From: Arthrobacter sp. M2012083
Lineage (GTDB): Bacteria > Actinomycetota > Actinomycetes > Actinomycetales > Micrococcaceae
Direction: 5' to 3'
DNA length: 64,000 nucleotides
Assembly (NCBI RefSeq): GCF_000281065.1
Contig: NZ_AKKK01000011.1
Span: 62,001 to 126,000, forward strand
Part shown: piece by piece, positions 23,779 through 32,465 of the stretch
How the letters are laid out: each line of letters opens with the position of its first letter
Position numbering within the stretch: the stretch's first letter is position 1
The notes under the pieces: generated by a model
Seen by the model: the letters and a program-made list of their open reading frames with translations, nothing else
What the model was told of the DNA's origin: nothing
Database searches by the model: none
Translations under genes and position numbers: made by a program

Positions 23779-26700
23779 GTGACTGTTACAACTGCCCTGT
23801 ATCGAAGGTATCGCCCGGACTCTTTCGCGGACGTTATCGGGCAGGAACACGTCACGGAGCCGCTGATGACGGCGCTCCGCAAGAACCGCGTGAACCACGC
23901 CTACCTCTTCTCCGGCCCCCGCGGTTGCGGCAAGACCACGTCCGCGCGCATCCTTGCACGCTGCCTCAATTGCGCCGAAGGTCCCACTGACACTCCCTGT
24001 GGAAAGTGCCCCAGTTGCGTCGAACTCGCACGCGGCGGCTCCGGCTCGCTGGATGTCATCGAGATTGACGCCGCCAGCCACGGTGGCGTGGACGACGCCC
24101 GCGATCTCCGCGAGCGCGCAACCTTCGCCCCCGTCCGCGACCGCTACAAGATCTTCATCATTGACGAGGCCCACATGGTCACGTCGGCAGGCTTCAATGC
24201 GCTTCTCAAGATCGTTGAAGAGCCGCCGGAGCACATCAAGTTCATCTTCGCCACCACGGAGCCGGACAAGGTTATCGGGACCATCCGATCCCGTACACAC
24301 CACTACCCGTTCCGTTTGGTGCCGCCCGAGCCGCTCATGCAGTACCTCGAGCTCCTTTGCCAGCAGGAGAACGTTCCTGTGGCTCCCGGTGTTCTCTCGC
24401 TCGTCATCCGTGCAGGTGGTGGCTCCGTTCGTGACACCTTGTCCGTCCTGGACCAGCTCATGGCCGGCGCCGGTCCCAACGGCCTGGACTACGAGCTCGC
24501 TGTGGCGCTGCTCGGCTACACCCACGCTTCGTTGCTCGATGACATTGTGGATGCTGTTGCAGCGTCCGACGCCGCGGTGGTTTTCAAAGCCGTGGACCGC
24601 GTCATCCAGACCGGCCACGATCCCCGGCGTTTCGTCGAGGACCTCTTGGAACGATTCCGCGACCTCATCATCGTCCAGGCAATGCCCGAGAGCGCACAGG
24701 CCATTCTTCGCGGCATGCCGGCAGACCAGATTGCCCGCATGCGCAATCAGGCAACCAACCTGGGCGCGGCCGAGCTGTCCCGGGCTGCGGATGTCACCAA
24801 CACGGCGCTGACTGAGATGACCGGTGCCACGTCGCCGCGCCTGCACCTTGAACTGCTGTGCGCACGCATCCTCCTGCCCAGCGCCGAGCAGACCGAGCGT
24901 GGCATCGCTGCCCGCATCGACCGCGTTGAACGTCGCCTGAATTACACGGCCGACGGCGGCGGCCCGGCTGTGGCTGCTGCCCCACCGGCCCCCGCGGCTA
25001 CATCGCAGGAGGCTGCGCCGGTCGCCTCGACACCCCCGGCGCCCACCGCAGCTCCTGCGGCCGCTGTTGTTGAAACGGCCGCTGCCCAGCCCGCGGCGGC
25101 TTCGGTACCCGCCGTTCCCGAGCCCTCAGGCGAAGCCCGATCGCGGGATGCCATCACAGCACCTCGGGTGTCCACCAAAGATTGGCCCGTTGAGGACCGT
25201 CCGGCTGCTGATAGGCCTTCCCCGGCTGCTCCGGCTCAAGCCGCTCCCGTTTCGGCGCCAGCACAGCAGACCCAAGCGGCCCAGGCGCCGACGCCTTCCC
25301 CGGCGCAGGCAGCACCCCAGACACCTGCTGCAGCTCCGCAGCCGGCTGCTGCTCCGGTTCCCGCTCCCGGAGGCACCGGTGATGTGGAAGCACTGCGCCG
25401 AGCCTGGCCGGATGTCCTGCAGACGCTGACCAAGATCAAGCGCAGCACTTGGGCGTTGGTTGAACCGAATGCCCAAGTAGCCCAGTTTGATGGACAGGTA
25501 CTGACGCTCGCGTTCACAACAGGTGGCCTCGCGGGTGCGTTCGGACGTGCGGATCACTCCGAGAATCTTCGGCAGGCGATTCATAAGACCATCGGCATCG
25601 ACTGCCAGATCGTCGCAGTGGCCGGCGGCAACAGCTCAGCGAGCTCTGAGCCAAACCCAAAAGCACCTACTAGCCGGGAAACTCCGGCTGCTGCAGCGTC
25701 CGTGGGCGCCCCTGCGTCGTCTGGCAGTGGGTCCCCCAGGGCGACAGCCACAGGTGTCACGTCGGCGCCTGCGGAAACAGCTTCGGCGCCGGCACCAGTG
25801 TCAGCTGTCGACTCCGCTTGGGGTCTTGCGCCCGCTTCCGCGCCAGTAGCTTCCCCCGCTCCTGCACCGGCCGCATCCGCGCCAGCAGAAGCACCCGAGC
25901 CATCGGTGTCCACACCCGCGCGAGCAGAGCCCACCGCGACCGCAGCCGCTCCCGCAGCCGCTCCAGCACCAGCCGCCTCAACTCCCGCCGCTCCCCGCGC
26001 GGCCGAGCCTTCCGGCGACTACTCGTACCCCGACGATGATTGGGGTCCGCCGCTCGACGAGGACGCCCCGCCGCTGGATGAAGAGCCTCCGGCGGATTGG
26101 GAGCCACCGGCGGGCTACGGCCACGCGAGTTCCCAACCGGCTGCCTCAGTGTCGGCAAGCCCAACGGCGTCGGCACCCGCAATACCGTCCACCCCCCGCG
26201 CAGCAGCAACACCGCCCCAGGCCTCCACAACAGCACCCCCGGCCGCACCCACAACGTCACGCGCTTCGAGTACCACCGCGTCAGACGATCCTTGGTCGCG
26301 GGCAGTCGAGCAGGCGCCGGGAACCTGGGTTGTAGGCACGGAATCCAACGTGGGCACGCAACCCGCGCGGGACATCGAAGAAAGCACGCCCGCAAACTCG
26401 CCGGACTACGAACCGGCCGCGGCGCAAGCACCGGCGCCGGCAACAACGTCCGGAACCTACGGTCACCCCACCAACGCTGAGGAGAACCCGAGCTCCAGCT
26501 GGGACGTCGCACCGGCGTCGAGCTGGCCCGCAGCGCAATCCATGCCTGCCCCGGCAACCAGCAACGCCCCGGCGACCTGGCCGTCGTTGGCGACTCAACC
26601 CGAGGAAGCGCACGGCTCCGTTGCGACGCTCGAGGAGGCTGCGCCGTCGGGCAGTCCAACTGGCCGTCAAAGCCTCTATCAGCGGTTAACGAACAGCCCC

Positions 26701-26898
26701 GAAGCCCAAGCGGGCCGTGTCCAGGCGCCGGTGAGGACCCAAGCGAAGCCAGAATCGGTCGCGGAGGACATTCCCAGCCCGGAAGACGAAACCATCGAGG
26801 AATCCCGGGTATTTGGGCGCGCCGCGGTGGAGCGTATTCTGGGCGGAAAGCTGATTGAAGAGCGCGCCTTGGACGGTTCTCCCCTACAACCCCGCTGA
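23779..26898 (+). CDS. dnaX: DNA polymerase III subunits gamma and tau
   Basis: A 1039-residue DnaX starting at GTG 23779. The clamp-loader ATPase is complete in the first ~370 residues: Walker A SGPRGCGKTT (about 44-53), zinc motif CLNCAEGPTDTPCGKCPSC, Walker B IIDEAHMV, sensor 1 FIFATTEPDKV and the SRC-type motif RSRTHHYPF. A second folded domain at about residues 535-620 (LRRAWPDVLQTLTKIKRSTW) corresponds to the tau region. The rest is a very long Ala/Pro/Ser-rich linker (about 400-530 and 625-960), and the extreme C-terminus is again ordered (VFGRAAVERILGGKLIEER). No A-rich slippery heptamer near residue 430 was seen, so a frameshifted gamma form is not predicted. Confidence 0.95.
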   Translation: MTVTTALYRRYRPDSFADVIGQEHVTEPLMTALRKNRVNHAYLFSGPRGCGKTTSARILARCLNCAEGPTDTPCGKCPSCVELARGGSGSLDVIEIDAASHGGVDDARDLRERATFAPVRDRYKIFIIDEAHMVTSAGFNALLKIVEEPPEHIKFIFATTEPDKVIGTIRSRTHHYPFRLVPPEPLMQYLELLCQQENVPVAPGVLSLVIRAGGGSVRDTLSVLDQLMAGAGPNGLDYELAVALLGYTHASLLDDIVDAVAASDAAVVFKAVDRVIQTGHDPRRFVEDLLERFRDLIIVQAMPESAQAILRGMPADQIARMRNQATNLGAAELSRAADVTNTALTEMTGATSPRLHLELLCARILLPSAEQTERGIAARIDRVERRLNYTADGGGPAVAAAPPAPAATSQEAAPVASTPPAPTAAPAAAVVETAAAQPAAASVPAVPEPSGEARSRDAITAPRVSTKDWPVEDRPAADRPSPAAPAQAAPVSAPAQQTQAAQAPTPSPAQAAPQTPAAAPQPAAAPVPAPGGTGDVEALRRAWPDVLQTLTKIKRSTWALVEPNAQVAQFDGQVLTLAFTTGGLAGAFGRADHSENLRQAIHKTIGIDCQIVAVAGGNSSASSEPNPKAPTSRETPAAAASVGAPASSGSGSPRATATGVTSAPAETASAPAPVSAVDSAWGLAPASAPVASPAPAPAASAPAEAPEPSVSTPARAEPTATAAAPAAAPAPAASTPAAPRAAEPSGDYSYPDDDWGPPLDEDAPPLDEEPPADWEPPAGYGHASSQPAASVSASPTASAPAIPSTPRAAATPPQASTTAPPAAPTTSRASSTTASDDPWSRAVEQAPGTWVVGTESNVGTQPARDIEESTPANSPDYEPAAAQAPAPATTSGTYGHPTNAEENPSSSWDVAPASSWPAAQSMPAPATSNAPATWPSLATQPEEAHGSVATLEEAAPSGSPTGRQSLYQRLTNSPEAQAGRVQAPVRTQAKPESVAEDIPSPEDETIEESRVFGRAAVERILGGKLIEERALDGSPLQPR

Positions 26899-26931
26899 CT
26901 CCAGCATTGATTTCAACCTAACGAGGACATT

Positions 26932-27531
26932 GTGTACGAAGGTGCAGTTCAAGAGCTGATTGATGAGCTCGGCCGGCTTCCCGGTGTGGGCCCCAAATCG
27001 GCGCAGCGCCTGGCTTTCCACATCCTTGAGGCGGACCCCGAGGACATGAAGCGCCTGGTCACGGCCATCACCACGGTCAAGGAACGCGTGAAGTTCTGCA
27101 GTGTGTGCTTCAACGTGACCGAGCAGGAGACGTGCAACATCTGCCGCGACCAGCGCCGCGACCCGTCGGTCATCTGCGTCGTTGAGGAGTCCAAGGACGT
27201 CCTGGCCGTGGAACGCACGCGGTCCTTCCGCGGCCGCTATCACGTGCTGGGTGGTGCCATTAACCCCATCGCGGGCATCGGCCCGGAGCAGTTGCGCATC
27301 CGTGAGCTCCTCACACGCCTCAACGACGGCGCCATCCAGGAAATCATCATCGCCACAGACCCCAACCTCGAGGGTGAGGCTACGGCTACTTACCTTGCCC
27401 GCATGCTCAAGTCGATCGGAATCACCGTAACGCGACTGGCTTCGGGCCTGCCCGTGGGTGGAGACCTTGAATACGCCGATGAGGTCACTTTGGGCCGCGC
27501 GTTCGAGGGCAGGCGCAACGCCTTGCTGTAA
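26932..27531 (+). CDS. recR: Recombination mediator protein RecR
   Basis: A 199-residue RecR of standard length, starting at GTG 26932. N-terminal HhH ([20 protein letters not shown]), the four-cysteine zinc finger [16 protein letters not shown], and the Toprim domain ([14 protein letters not shown], then [16 protein letters not shown]). RecR with RecO/RecF loads RecA at gaps in DNA. It follows dnaX by 33 bp, the conserved dnaX-recR order; the usual ybaB gene between them is absent. Confidence 0.96.
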   Translation: MYEGAVQELIDELGRLPGVGPKSAQRLAFHILEADPEDMKRLVTAITTVKERVKFCSVCFNVTEQETCNICRDQRRDPSVICVVEESKDVLAVERTRSFRGRYHVLGGAINPIAGIGPEQLRIRELLTRLNDGAIQEIIIATDPNLEGEATATYLARMLKSIGITVTRLASGLPVGGDLEYADEVTLGRAFEGRRNALL

Positions 27532-27567
27532 TCTCGCAATCACAACATCAGCCGCGATGGGGGTCCC

Positions 27568-28173
27568 GTGCGAGAACTTGTCTACTACGTTGCCGTAAGC
27601 CTGGATGGTTACATTGCGGGCCCCGGAGGCGAGTTCGATGCCTTCCCAGTGGAGGGCGACCACATGGCCGCACAGAATCAACGCTTCCCTGACGCCATTC
27701 CTACCGTGATCGCGGACGCCATGGGCATCCAACGGAACGGGACGATGTTCGACACGGTGGTGATGGGTTGGAATACCTACGCCGTGGGCCTTCCGGCGGG
27801 CATGACCAGCCCGTATCAGCACCTCGAACAAATAGTGTTTAGCCGGACGCGCACCGAGGCGGACATTCCGGGCGAGCACCCGAATTTGACGCTTACCGAC
27901 GAAGGCCCCGTAGACGTTGTACGCCGGTTGAAGTCAAAGCCCGGGAAGGCGATTTGGCTTTGTGGCGGCGGGCAACTCGCAACGCAGCTCGCCGGTGAAA
28001 TCGACCGGCTTGTGCTTAAACGCAGCCCGCTGCTCTTTGGTGACGGGATCCCGCTCTTCGCGCCCGGGGCCTACCAGCCCAGCGCCTTCAGCGAGGTGTC
28101 GACGACTGCCTTCGGCTCAGGCGTCGTGATTTCCGAGTATGTGCGCCAGCCGGTGACCCGGGCTCCGAACTAG
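27568..28173 (+). CDS. RibD C-terminal/dihydrofolate-reductase-like family protein
   Basis: A 201-residue protein of the stand-alone RibD_C reductase group: N-terminal LVYYVAVSLDGYIAGPGGEF (about 4-23), TVVMGWNTYAVGL, and AIWLCGGGQLATQLAGEIDR (about 132-151, nucleotide-binding loop). Stand-alone members are NADPH-dependent reductases of unknown substrate, not true folate enzymes. GTG 27568 follows a GGGGG ribosome-binding site. The last 86 bp overlap the converging membrane-protein gene on the minus strand. Confidence 0.85.
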   Translation: MRELVYYVAVSLDGYIAGPGGEFDAFPVEGDHMAAQNQRFPDAIPTVIADAMGIQRNGTMFDTVVMGWNTYAVGLPAGMTSPYQHLEQIVFSRTRTEADIPGEHPNLTLTDEGPVDVVRRLKSKPGKAIWLCGGGQLATQLAGEIDRLVLKRSPLLFGDGIPLFAPGAYQPSAFSEVSTTAFGSGVVISEYVRQPVTRAPN

Positions 28174-29239
28174 CCTCCGCCCGCCGGGCCGCCTGCCAGC
28201 GTCCCGCAACAAGCACCAGCGCAGCCAGCAGCCCCTGCAGAGCCAAGCCGGTCAGAGCGACGGGGATCGAAGGCGCAAGGCCAGCACTTGATATCCCGCC
28301 GAGGCACGGGACTTCGCGTGAGGGACCGTCGGCAGCCCATTGCAGTCCGGACAACATCCACCCAACCGGGTTGTCCGTAGCTGCCAGTTCACCGCCCACG
28401 CTTCCCAGGAGCAGGACAGGGTTGGACGTGGCCAGCCAGGCAATCCGATCCGTGTGCGCCACCTCAACGGGACGAAGACTGCCTACGCATTCGTACGCGA
28501 TGACTCTTCCGGAGTCATCGCGCTCGACGTTGACGGGCACGGAAACCTGGGCTGTTCCCGCGGTCGTGGGAATCAGCAGGAGCGTGACCACCACATTGCC
28601 TATGCACAAGAAAGCCACCAGCACCGCAGCCAAAGCCGCACCGGGAGCTGTCTTGGCGAAGCATCTCCGCGAACCGGCACCGATCAGCCCGAACAGCGCT
28701 ACTTCAAGAACTATGACGACGACGGCGGCACCGGCCAGCGCCGTTGGTCCGCCGAAGCTGAGGCCCACCAGGAGCAATGCACCGCATCCCGTCGCAGCCA
28801 ACGCCACACCCCTCATGGCTCCTGACAGCAGCAGAACAGGGATGCTCCCCTGCGTATGCCGGAAGCCCCAAGCAGCACCCAGCATGGCAGCCGCCAGTGC
28901 TAGGAATGCCGCCATCAGCAAATACACGGCGCCTGCAACCTCGGTCTCGAACCAGCCGTTGGCCTCTCCCCAAACAATGAGTGCGGCGGCCATCCCCCAC
29001 GCGAGCGCAATCCCCAGTGCGCAAGCCAACCAGAACCACCACGATGTGAAGGATTTCCGGGTGTTCTTCCATGCCTCGCCCGCAGTCATCTTGTAGGTTC
29101 CGGATGCGCGGGGCCGCCCCGAATCCAACTTCCGGGCAGTGCTGGAAGGATGATCGTCGATGACGCCGCCGATCACTTCGTATTCGGGTTCATCCCAGCC
29201 CGGATCCGAGCCGTCCTCCTGGTCACGAACGCCGGACAT
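28088..29239 (-). CDS. Polytopic membrane protein of unknown function
   Basis: A 383-residue protein with an acidic, Gly/Asp-rich N-terminus (about 1-70), five hydrophobic segments between about 71 and 230 (FWLACALGIALAWGMAAALI; VYLLMAAFLALAAAMLGAAW; ALAATGCGALLLVGLSF; ALAGAAVVVIVLEVALFGLI; AALAAVLVAFLCIGNVVVTL), a ~105-residue polar loop with two Cys (IAYECVGSLRP and REVPCLGGISS) and a final helix (LTGLALQGLLAALVLVAG) with a basic tail. The two loop cysteines could form an extracytoplasmic disulfide. I do not recognise the family. The 3' end overlaps the RibD-like gene by 86 bp in convergent orientation. Confidence 0.75.
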   Translation of the reverse strand: MSGVRDQEDGSDPGWDEPEYEVIGGVIDDHPSSTARKLDSGRPRASGTYKMTAGEAWKNTRKSFTSWWFWLACALGIALAWGMAAALIVWGEANGWFETEVAGAVYLLMAAFLALAAAMLGAAWGFRHTQGSIPVLLLSGAMRGVALAATGCGALLLVGLSFGGPTALAGAAVVVIVLEVALFGLIGAGSRRCFAKTAPGAALAAVLVAFLCIGNVVVTLLLIPTTAGTAQVSVPVNVERDDSGRVIAYECVGSLRPVEVAHTDRIAWLATSNPVLLLGSVGGELAATDNPVGWMLSGLQWAADGPSREVPCLGGISSAGLAPSIPVALTGLALQGLLAALVLVAGRWQAARRAEASSEPGSPAGAHTRKSRRLSRRQSSTPR

Positions 29240-29410
29240 CGCCGCTCACAAACCTCATGAAGTGGATGGTACGCCGGTCGATCGTGCGCCCTCTAGATCG
29301 AGTGGGCTAGTTCCCTGCGGTGTTGTCCGTTAGTTGCCGGAGTTTGGAAGTACTCCAGGGTCATGTGGATGTGAGGCGATGGGTGGGCCAAGAACCATTC
29401 ATAGGCGTGG

Positions 29411-29578
29411 TCATCGGACGCTTTCCACCATCAGGCAGAACAGCGCAACCGGCGCCATGAGGATGGTCAGCGCCAGGCTGAAGTAGAAGGAGCGGATCAG
29501 GTTGTAGTCGCCACCGCCGGAACTCGCACCGATGCCCCATTCTTCCTTCGTGTACGCAAAGATGGTCTTAGCTCTCAT
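29411..29578 (-). CDS. Possible small single-TM protein, or remnant
   Basis: A 55-codon frame that reads as a plausible small membrane protein: a polar N-terminus (MRAKTIFAYTKEEWGIG) and one transmembrane helix (FYFSLALTILMAPVALFCLM). It has no clear ribosome-binding site. The same strand downstream (29284-29412), in another frame, reads EWFLAHPSPHIHMTLEYFQT before a stop, so the stretch may be the debris of a larger gene. The frame also remains open for ten codons upstream of the ATG. Confidence 0.4.
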   Translation of the reverse strand: MRAKTIFAYTKEEWGIGASSGGGDYNLIRSFYFSLALTILMAPVALFCLMVESVR

Positions 29579-29649
29579 GGCGTACCCGGAGTATGCCCCG
29601 ATTTCACGAATTCAAGGCGAGATCCCAGCCGAGCGTGCCACCATGGCTC

Positions 29650-30168
29650 ATGGTCTCCAGCAACGGCGTCTTTCGGCGCCCCCGTCCCATCAAACCAGCT
29701 CCCGGTCAGGAATCGGTGTGGGACTATCCGCGCCCGCCCCGGGTGGAGCCGAGATCCGAAAGGGTTGTGGTGCGGCTTGGCGGTCAGCTGATTGTTGACA
29801 CCACCAATGCTGTGCGGGTCCTGGAGACCAGCCATCCGCCTGTCTACTACGTGCCGTTGGATGCCTTCCGGAGCGGCGTGCTGGTCCCTGTTGGGGGCAC
29901 CACTTTCTGCGAGTTCAAGGGAGAAGCAAGCTATTTCGACGTCGTTGCCGGAGGCATGGTTGTTGAGCGTGGCGGCTGGACGTACCCACAACCGGCCCTG
30001 GGTTTCGAGGCCCTCAGCAGCCGGGTGGCCCTTTACCCGGAGCACATGGATTCCTGCGAGATCGACGGCGAGCAGGTGGCCTTCCAGGAAGGCAACTTCT
30101 ACGGCGGCTGGATTACCCGGCAGATTGTAGGTCCGTTCAAGGGCGGCCCGGGCACTGCCGGGTGGTAG
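29650..30168 (+). CDS. DUF427-domain protein
   Basis: A protein of about 172 residues with two DUF427-like halves: VVVRLGGQLIVDTTNAVRVL with PPVYYVPLDAF, then TFCEFKGEASYFDVVAGGMV with RVALYPEHMDSCEIDGEQV. DUF427 is a small beta-rich cytoplasmic domain with no proven activity. ATG 29650 is preferred to the in-frame ATG at 29593 because the extra residues (PRFHEFKARSQPSV) look unrelated and overlap the region of the minus-strand small gene, but neither start has a good ribosome-binding site. Confidence 0.8.
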   Translation: MVSSNGVFRRPRPIKPAPGQESVWDYPRPPRVEPRSERVVVRLGGQLIVDTTNAVRVLETSHPPVYYVPLDAFRSGVLVPVGGTTFCEFKGEASYFDVVAGGMVVERGGWTYPQPALGFEALSSRVALYPEHMDSCEIDGEQVAFQEGNFYGGWITRQIVGPFKGGPGTAGW

Positions 30169-30313
30169 GGAGAGCACGTGGCCGCTATGTGGTCACAATT
30201 CCTACCAGCCCTGCACGCGGCGATAAACTGGGCAAATAAGCTACGCAGGCGTGCTCCAATTTGGAATTCAGCATGCCGCGTTCGAACCCTATTGATGCAG
30301 TGAGGGTGCGCGC

Positions 30314-31660
30314 ATGACTATGCCCACTACCGAAGTGAAGATCGAAGAGCTCTCCAACGAGGCTGCCATTACCAAGCAGCTGATCGTTCAAAAGTTCGGC
30401 GGTTCCTCGGTTGCCGATGCTGATGGCATCAAGCGGGTCGCACAGCGCGTCGTGGATGCGCAGAAGGCCGGCAACGAGGTTGTGGTTGTTGTCTCCGCAA
30501 TGGGTGACACCACAGACGAACTCCTGGATCTCGCAAGCCAGGTCACGGACTCAGCTCCCGCCCGCGAAATGGACATGCTGTTGTCCGCAGGCGAGCGGAT
30601 TTCCATGGCCCTGCTCGCCATGGCCATCAACAAATTCGGCGCTTCCGCACAGTCCTTCACCGGATCCCAGGCCGGCATGATTACCGACGGCATCCACGGC
30701 AAGGCCCGGATTATCGACGTCGACCCCCACCGGATCCGCACGGCCCTTGACAAGGGACATATAGCGATCGTGGCTGGCTTCCAGGGCATGAGCCGCAGCA
30801 CTAACGAAATCACTACTTTGGGCCGCGGCGGCTCGGACACTACCGCTGTTGCTTTGGCCGCCGCGCTTGAAGCTGACGTCTGCGAAATTTACACAGACGT
30901 GGACGGCATCTACACAGCCGATCCCCGCGTTGTGAGCTCCGCCCAGAAGATCGACCGTATCTCCAGCGAAGAAATGCTGGAATTGGCCGCGTCCGGCGCA
31001 AAGATCCTGCACCTGCGGTGCGTGGAGTACGCACGCCGTTTCGGCGTGCCGCTGCACGTCCGCTCGTCATTCAGCCAGAACGAAGGCACCTGGGTCATCC
31101 CCGGGGCCGACGAAAAGTTCACTATTCAAGAGGGAGTTGCCTTGGAGCAGCCAATCATCTCCGGCGTTGCACACGACCGGTCCGAAGCCAAGGTCACAGT
31201 AGTGGGCGTACCGGACATCCCCGGCAAGGCAGCTGCAATTTTCCAGGTGATCGCAGACGCACACTCGAACATCGACATGATCGTCCAGAACGTATCCACC
31301 CACGGCACCGGCCGCACGGACATTTCGTTCACCCTGCCCATCGTCGAAGGCGCTGACGCCCTTGCCGCCCTCCGAGCAGCTGAGGGCCAGATCGGCTTCG
31401 AAAGCATCGAATACAACGAGCACGTTGGCAAGCTTTCCCTCATCGGCGCCGGCATGCGTTCGCACCCCGGCGTTTCGGCCACTTTCTTCAAGGCCCTCTC
31501 CGACGCCGGCATTAACATCGATATGATCTCCACCTCGGAAATCCGCATCTCCGTAGTTACCAGCGCTGACGCTCTGGACGACGCCGTGCGCGCCATCCAC
31601 AATGCGTTCGAGCTCGACGGCGACGCTGAGGCTACCGTCTACGGCGGCACCGGCCGCTAG
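30314..31660 (+). CDS. lysC: Aspartate kinase (alpha, with internal beta start)
   Basis: A 448-residue aspartokinase catalysing the first step to lysine, threonine and methionine. The kinase domain begins [20 protein letters not shown] (KFGGSS phosphate loop at about 22-27) and has [20 protein letters not shown] (about 168-187) and [15 protein letters not shown]. Two C-terminal ACT domains follow (about 277-345 and 360-430; [20 protein letters not shown] and [20 protein letters not shown]), the site of feedback inhibition. An internal TTG at 31142 with AGAGGGAG 5 nt upstream begins exactly at the regulatory part, as in the alpha2beta2 enzymes of Corynebacterium and Bacillus. Neither asd nor other pathway genes follow; a terminator hairpin comes 19 bases after the stop. 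Confidence 0.95.
   Translation: MTMPTTEVKIEELSNEAAITKQLIVQKFGGSSVADADGIKRVAQRVVDAQKAGNEVVVVVSAMGDTTDELLDLASQVTDSAPAREMDMLLSAGERISMALLAMAINKFGASAQSFTGSQAGMITDGIHGKARIIDVDPHRIRTALDKGHIAIVAGFQGMSRSTNEITTLGRGGSDTTAVALAAALEADVCEIYTDVDGIYTADPRVVSSAQKIDRISSEEMLELAASGAKILHLRCVEYARRFGVPLHVRSSFSQNEGTWVIPGADEKFTIQEGVALEQPIISGVAHDRSEAKVTVVGVPDIPGKAAAIFQVIADAHSNIDMIVQNVSTHGTGRTDISFTLPIVEGADALAALRAAEGQIGFESIEYNEHVGKLSLIGAGMRSHPGVSATFFKALSDAGINIDMISTSEIRISVVTSADALDDAVRAIHNAFELDGDAEATVYGGTGR
31130..31144 (+). promoter_or_regulatory. Internal ribosome-binding site and TTG start for the LysC beta subunit
   Basis: AGAGGGAG (31130-31137, the last G overlapping the spacer count) precedes TTG 31142 in the lysC frame. 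Translation there would give a 172-residue protein holding only the two ACT domains, starting just before [20 protein letters not shown]. Position and product match the known overlapping lysC alpha/beta arrangement. Confidence 0.6.
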
Positions 31661-31679
31661 AGTCACCAAGCCCGAGAAA

Positions 31680-31711
31680 GGAAGGACCGGAGCCGACGCT
31701 CCGGTCCTTCC
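31680..31711. terminator. Terminator hairpin after lysC (shared stem, copy 1)
   Basis: Stem GGAAGGACCGGAGC (31680-31693) pairs perfectly with 31698-31711 over a 4-nt loop (CGAC). It lies between the converging lysC and TetR genes. There is no long T-run. The identical 14-bp stem with another loop occurs at 36761-36792. Confidence 0.75.
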
Positions 31712-31729
31712 GCTGTTAAGTCGTTGTTT

Positions 31730-32329
31730 TCAGGCGCTATGCCCGGCCCTGGGCGCCAGCAGAACGTCGATCAGCTCCCGGAGCCCGTCAGCCATGTCCA
31801 CGGATTTGTCGTAGAGCCACTGCAACTGCAAACCATCGAAAGCAGCCACCACCAGCCTCGCGAGTGCTTCAGCCCCGACGTCGGTCCGTACCTCGCCTGC
31901 CTTCTGTCGCCGCTCGATGTCCACGGCGACGTCCCGCACTACGGTCTCGTAGCGGTCCTTGAAGTAGGCGTGCGAGGCATGCCCGGGGTCGTTGGCAGTG
32001 GCGGAGGCCACCGCGTAAAGCGTGGTCAGGCCGGGCTCGTTGCGGTTCCGCTCGGCGATGCCGGGCATGTGGCTCAAGCCCACACCGGATTCGCCACCAA
32101 CTGCGAGTGCCCGACGATCCCTTTCGGCCAGGACTGCGGTCAGTAGTTCCTGCTTGCCCTTGAAATAGTGGAACAGGGTTGCTTCCTTGACGCCTACCAG
32201 CTCGGCGACGCGTTTGAGAGCAGTACCTTCAAAGCCCTCCGTGGCAAAGACGTCCGTAGCTGTCTGGATGATCTGTTCGCGGCGTTCGGCGCCCTTGGCG
32301 TATTGGCCGCGGGCCCTGGGTGTTGACAT
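31730..32329 (-). CDS. TetR-family regulator of the MFS/GH3 module
   Basis: A 199-residue TetR protein. The DNA-binding domain is canonical (RREQIIQTATDVFATEGFEG at about 16-35; LVGVKEATLFHYFKGKQELL at about 45-64). The ligand domain is in the group with RTDVGAEALARLVVAAFDGL followed by QLQWLYD. It is divergent from the MFS/beta-glucosidase pair; two related inverted repeats of the form C.AGT...ACT.GA lie 30 bp apart in the shared promoter region, so it probably represses uptake and hydrolysis of a glycoside until the inducer is present. Confidence 0.9.
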   Translation of the reverse strand: MSTPRARGQYAKGAERREQIIQTATDVFATEGFEGTALKRVAELVGVKEATLFHYFKGKQELLTAVLAERDRRALAVGGESGVGLSHMPGIAERNRNEPGLTTLYAVASATANDPGHASHAYFKDRYETVVRDVAVDIERRQKAGEVRTDVGAEALARLVVAAFDGLQLQWLYDKSVDMADGLRELIDVLLAPRAGHSA

Positions 32330-32357
32330 CCGTTCAGTCTATTTGAAGGTCTGAAAA

Positions 32358-32372
32358 TCGAGTATCACTCGA
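32358..32372. promoter_or_regulatory. Candidate TetR operator, site 1
   Basis: TCGAGTATCACTCGA is a perfect inverted repeat with 6-bp arms and a 3-bp spacer. It lies 29 bases upstream of the TetR start codon. Shares the AGT...ACT core with the second site at 32388-32402. Confidence 0.65.
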
Positions 32373-32387
32373 CTTTTTTCCCCAAAA

Positions 32388-32402
32388 CCTAGTCATACTA
32401 GA
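32388..32402. promoter_or_regulatory. Candidate TetR operator, site 2
   Basis: CCTAGTCATACTAGA carries the inverted repeat CTAGT/ACTAG with a 3-bp spacer, 30 bp (about three helical turns) from site 1 centre to centre, on the same face of DNA. Both lie between the divergent TetR and MFS genes. Confidence 0.6.
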
Positions 32403-32465
32403 TTTTTGTCGCTAGAGTCTTCCATCAAGACCCAACGGTGGGTCACCCGTTCACCAGGAGGCAAT

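Noticed and set aside
24300-25200. Possible programmed frameshift in dnaX to make gamma
   Set aside because: No A AAA AAG-type slippery heptamer with a downstream stem was found after the ATPase domain.
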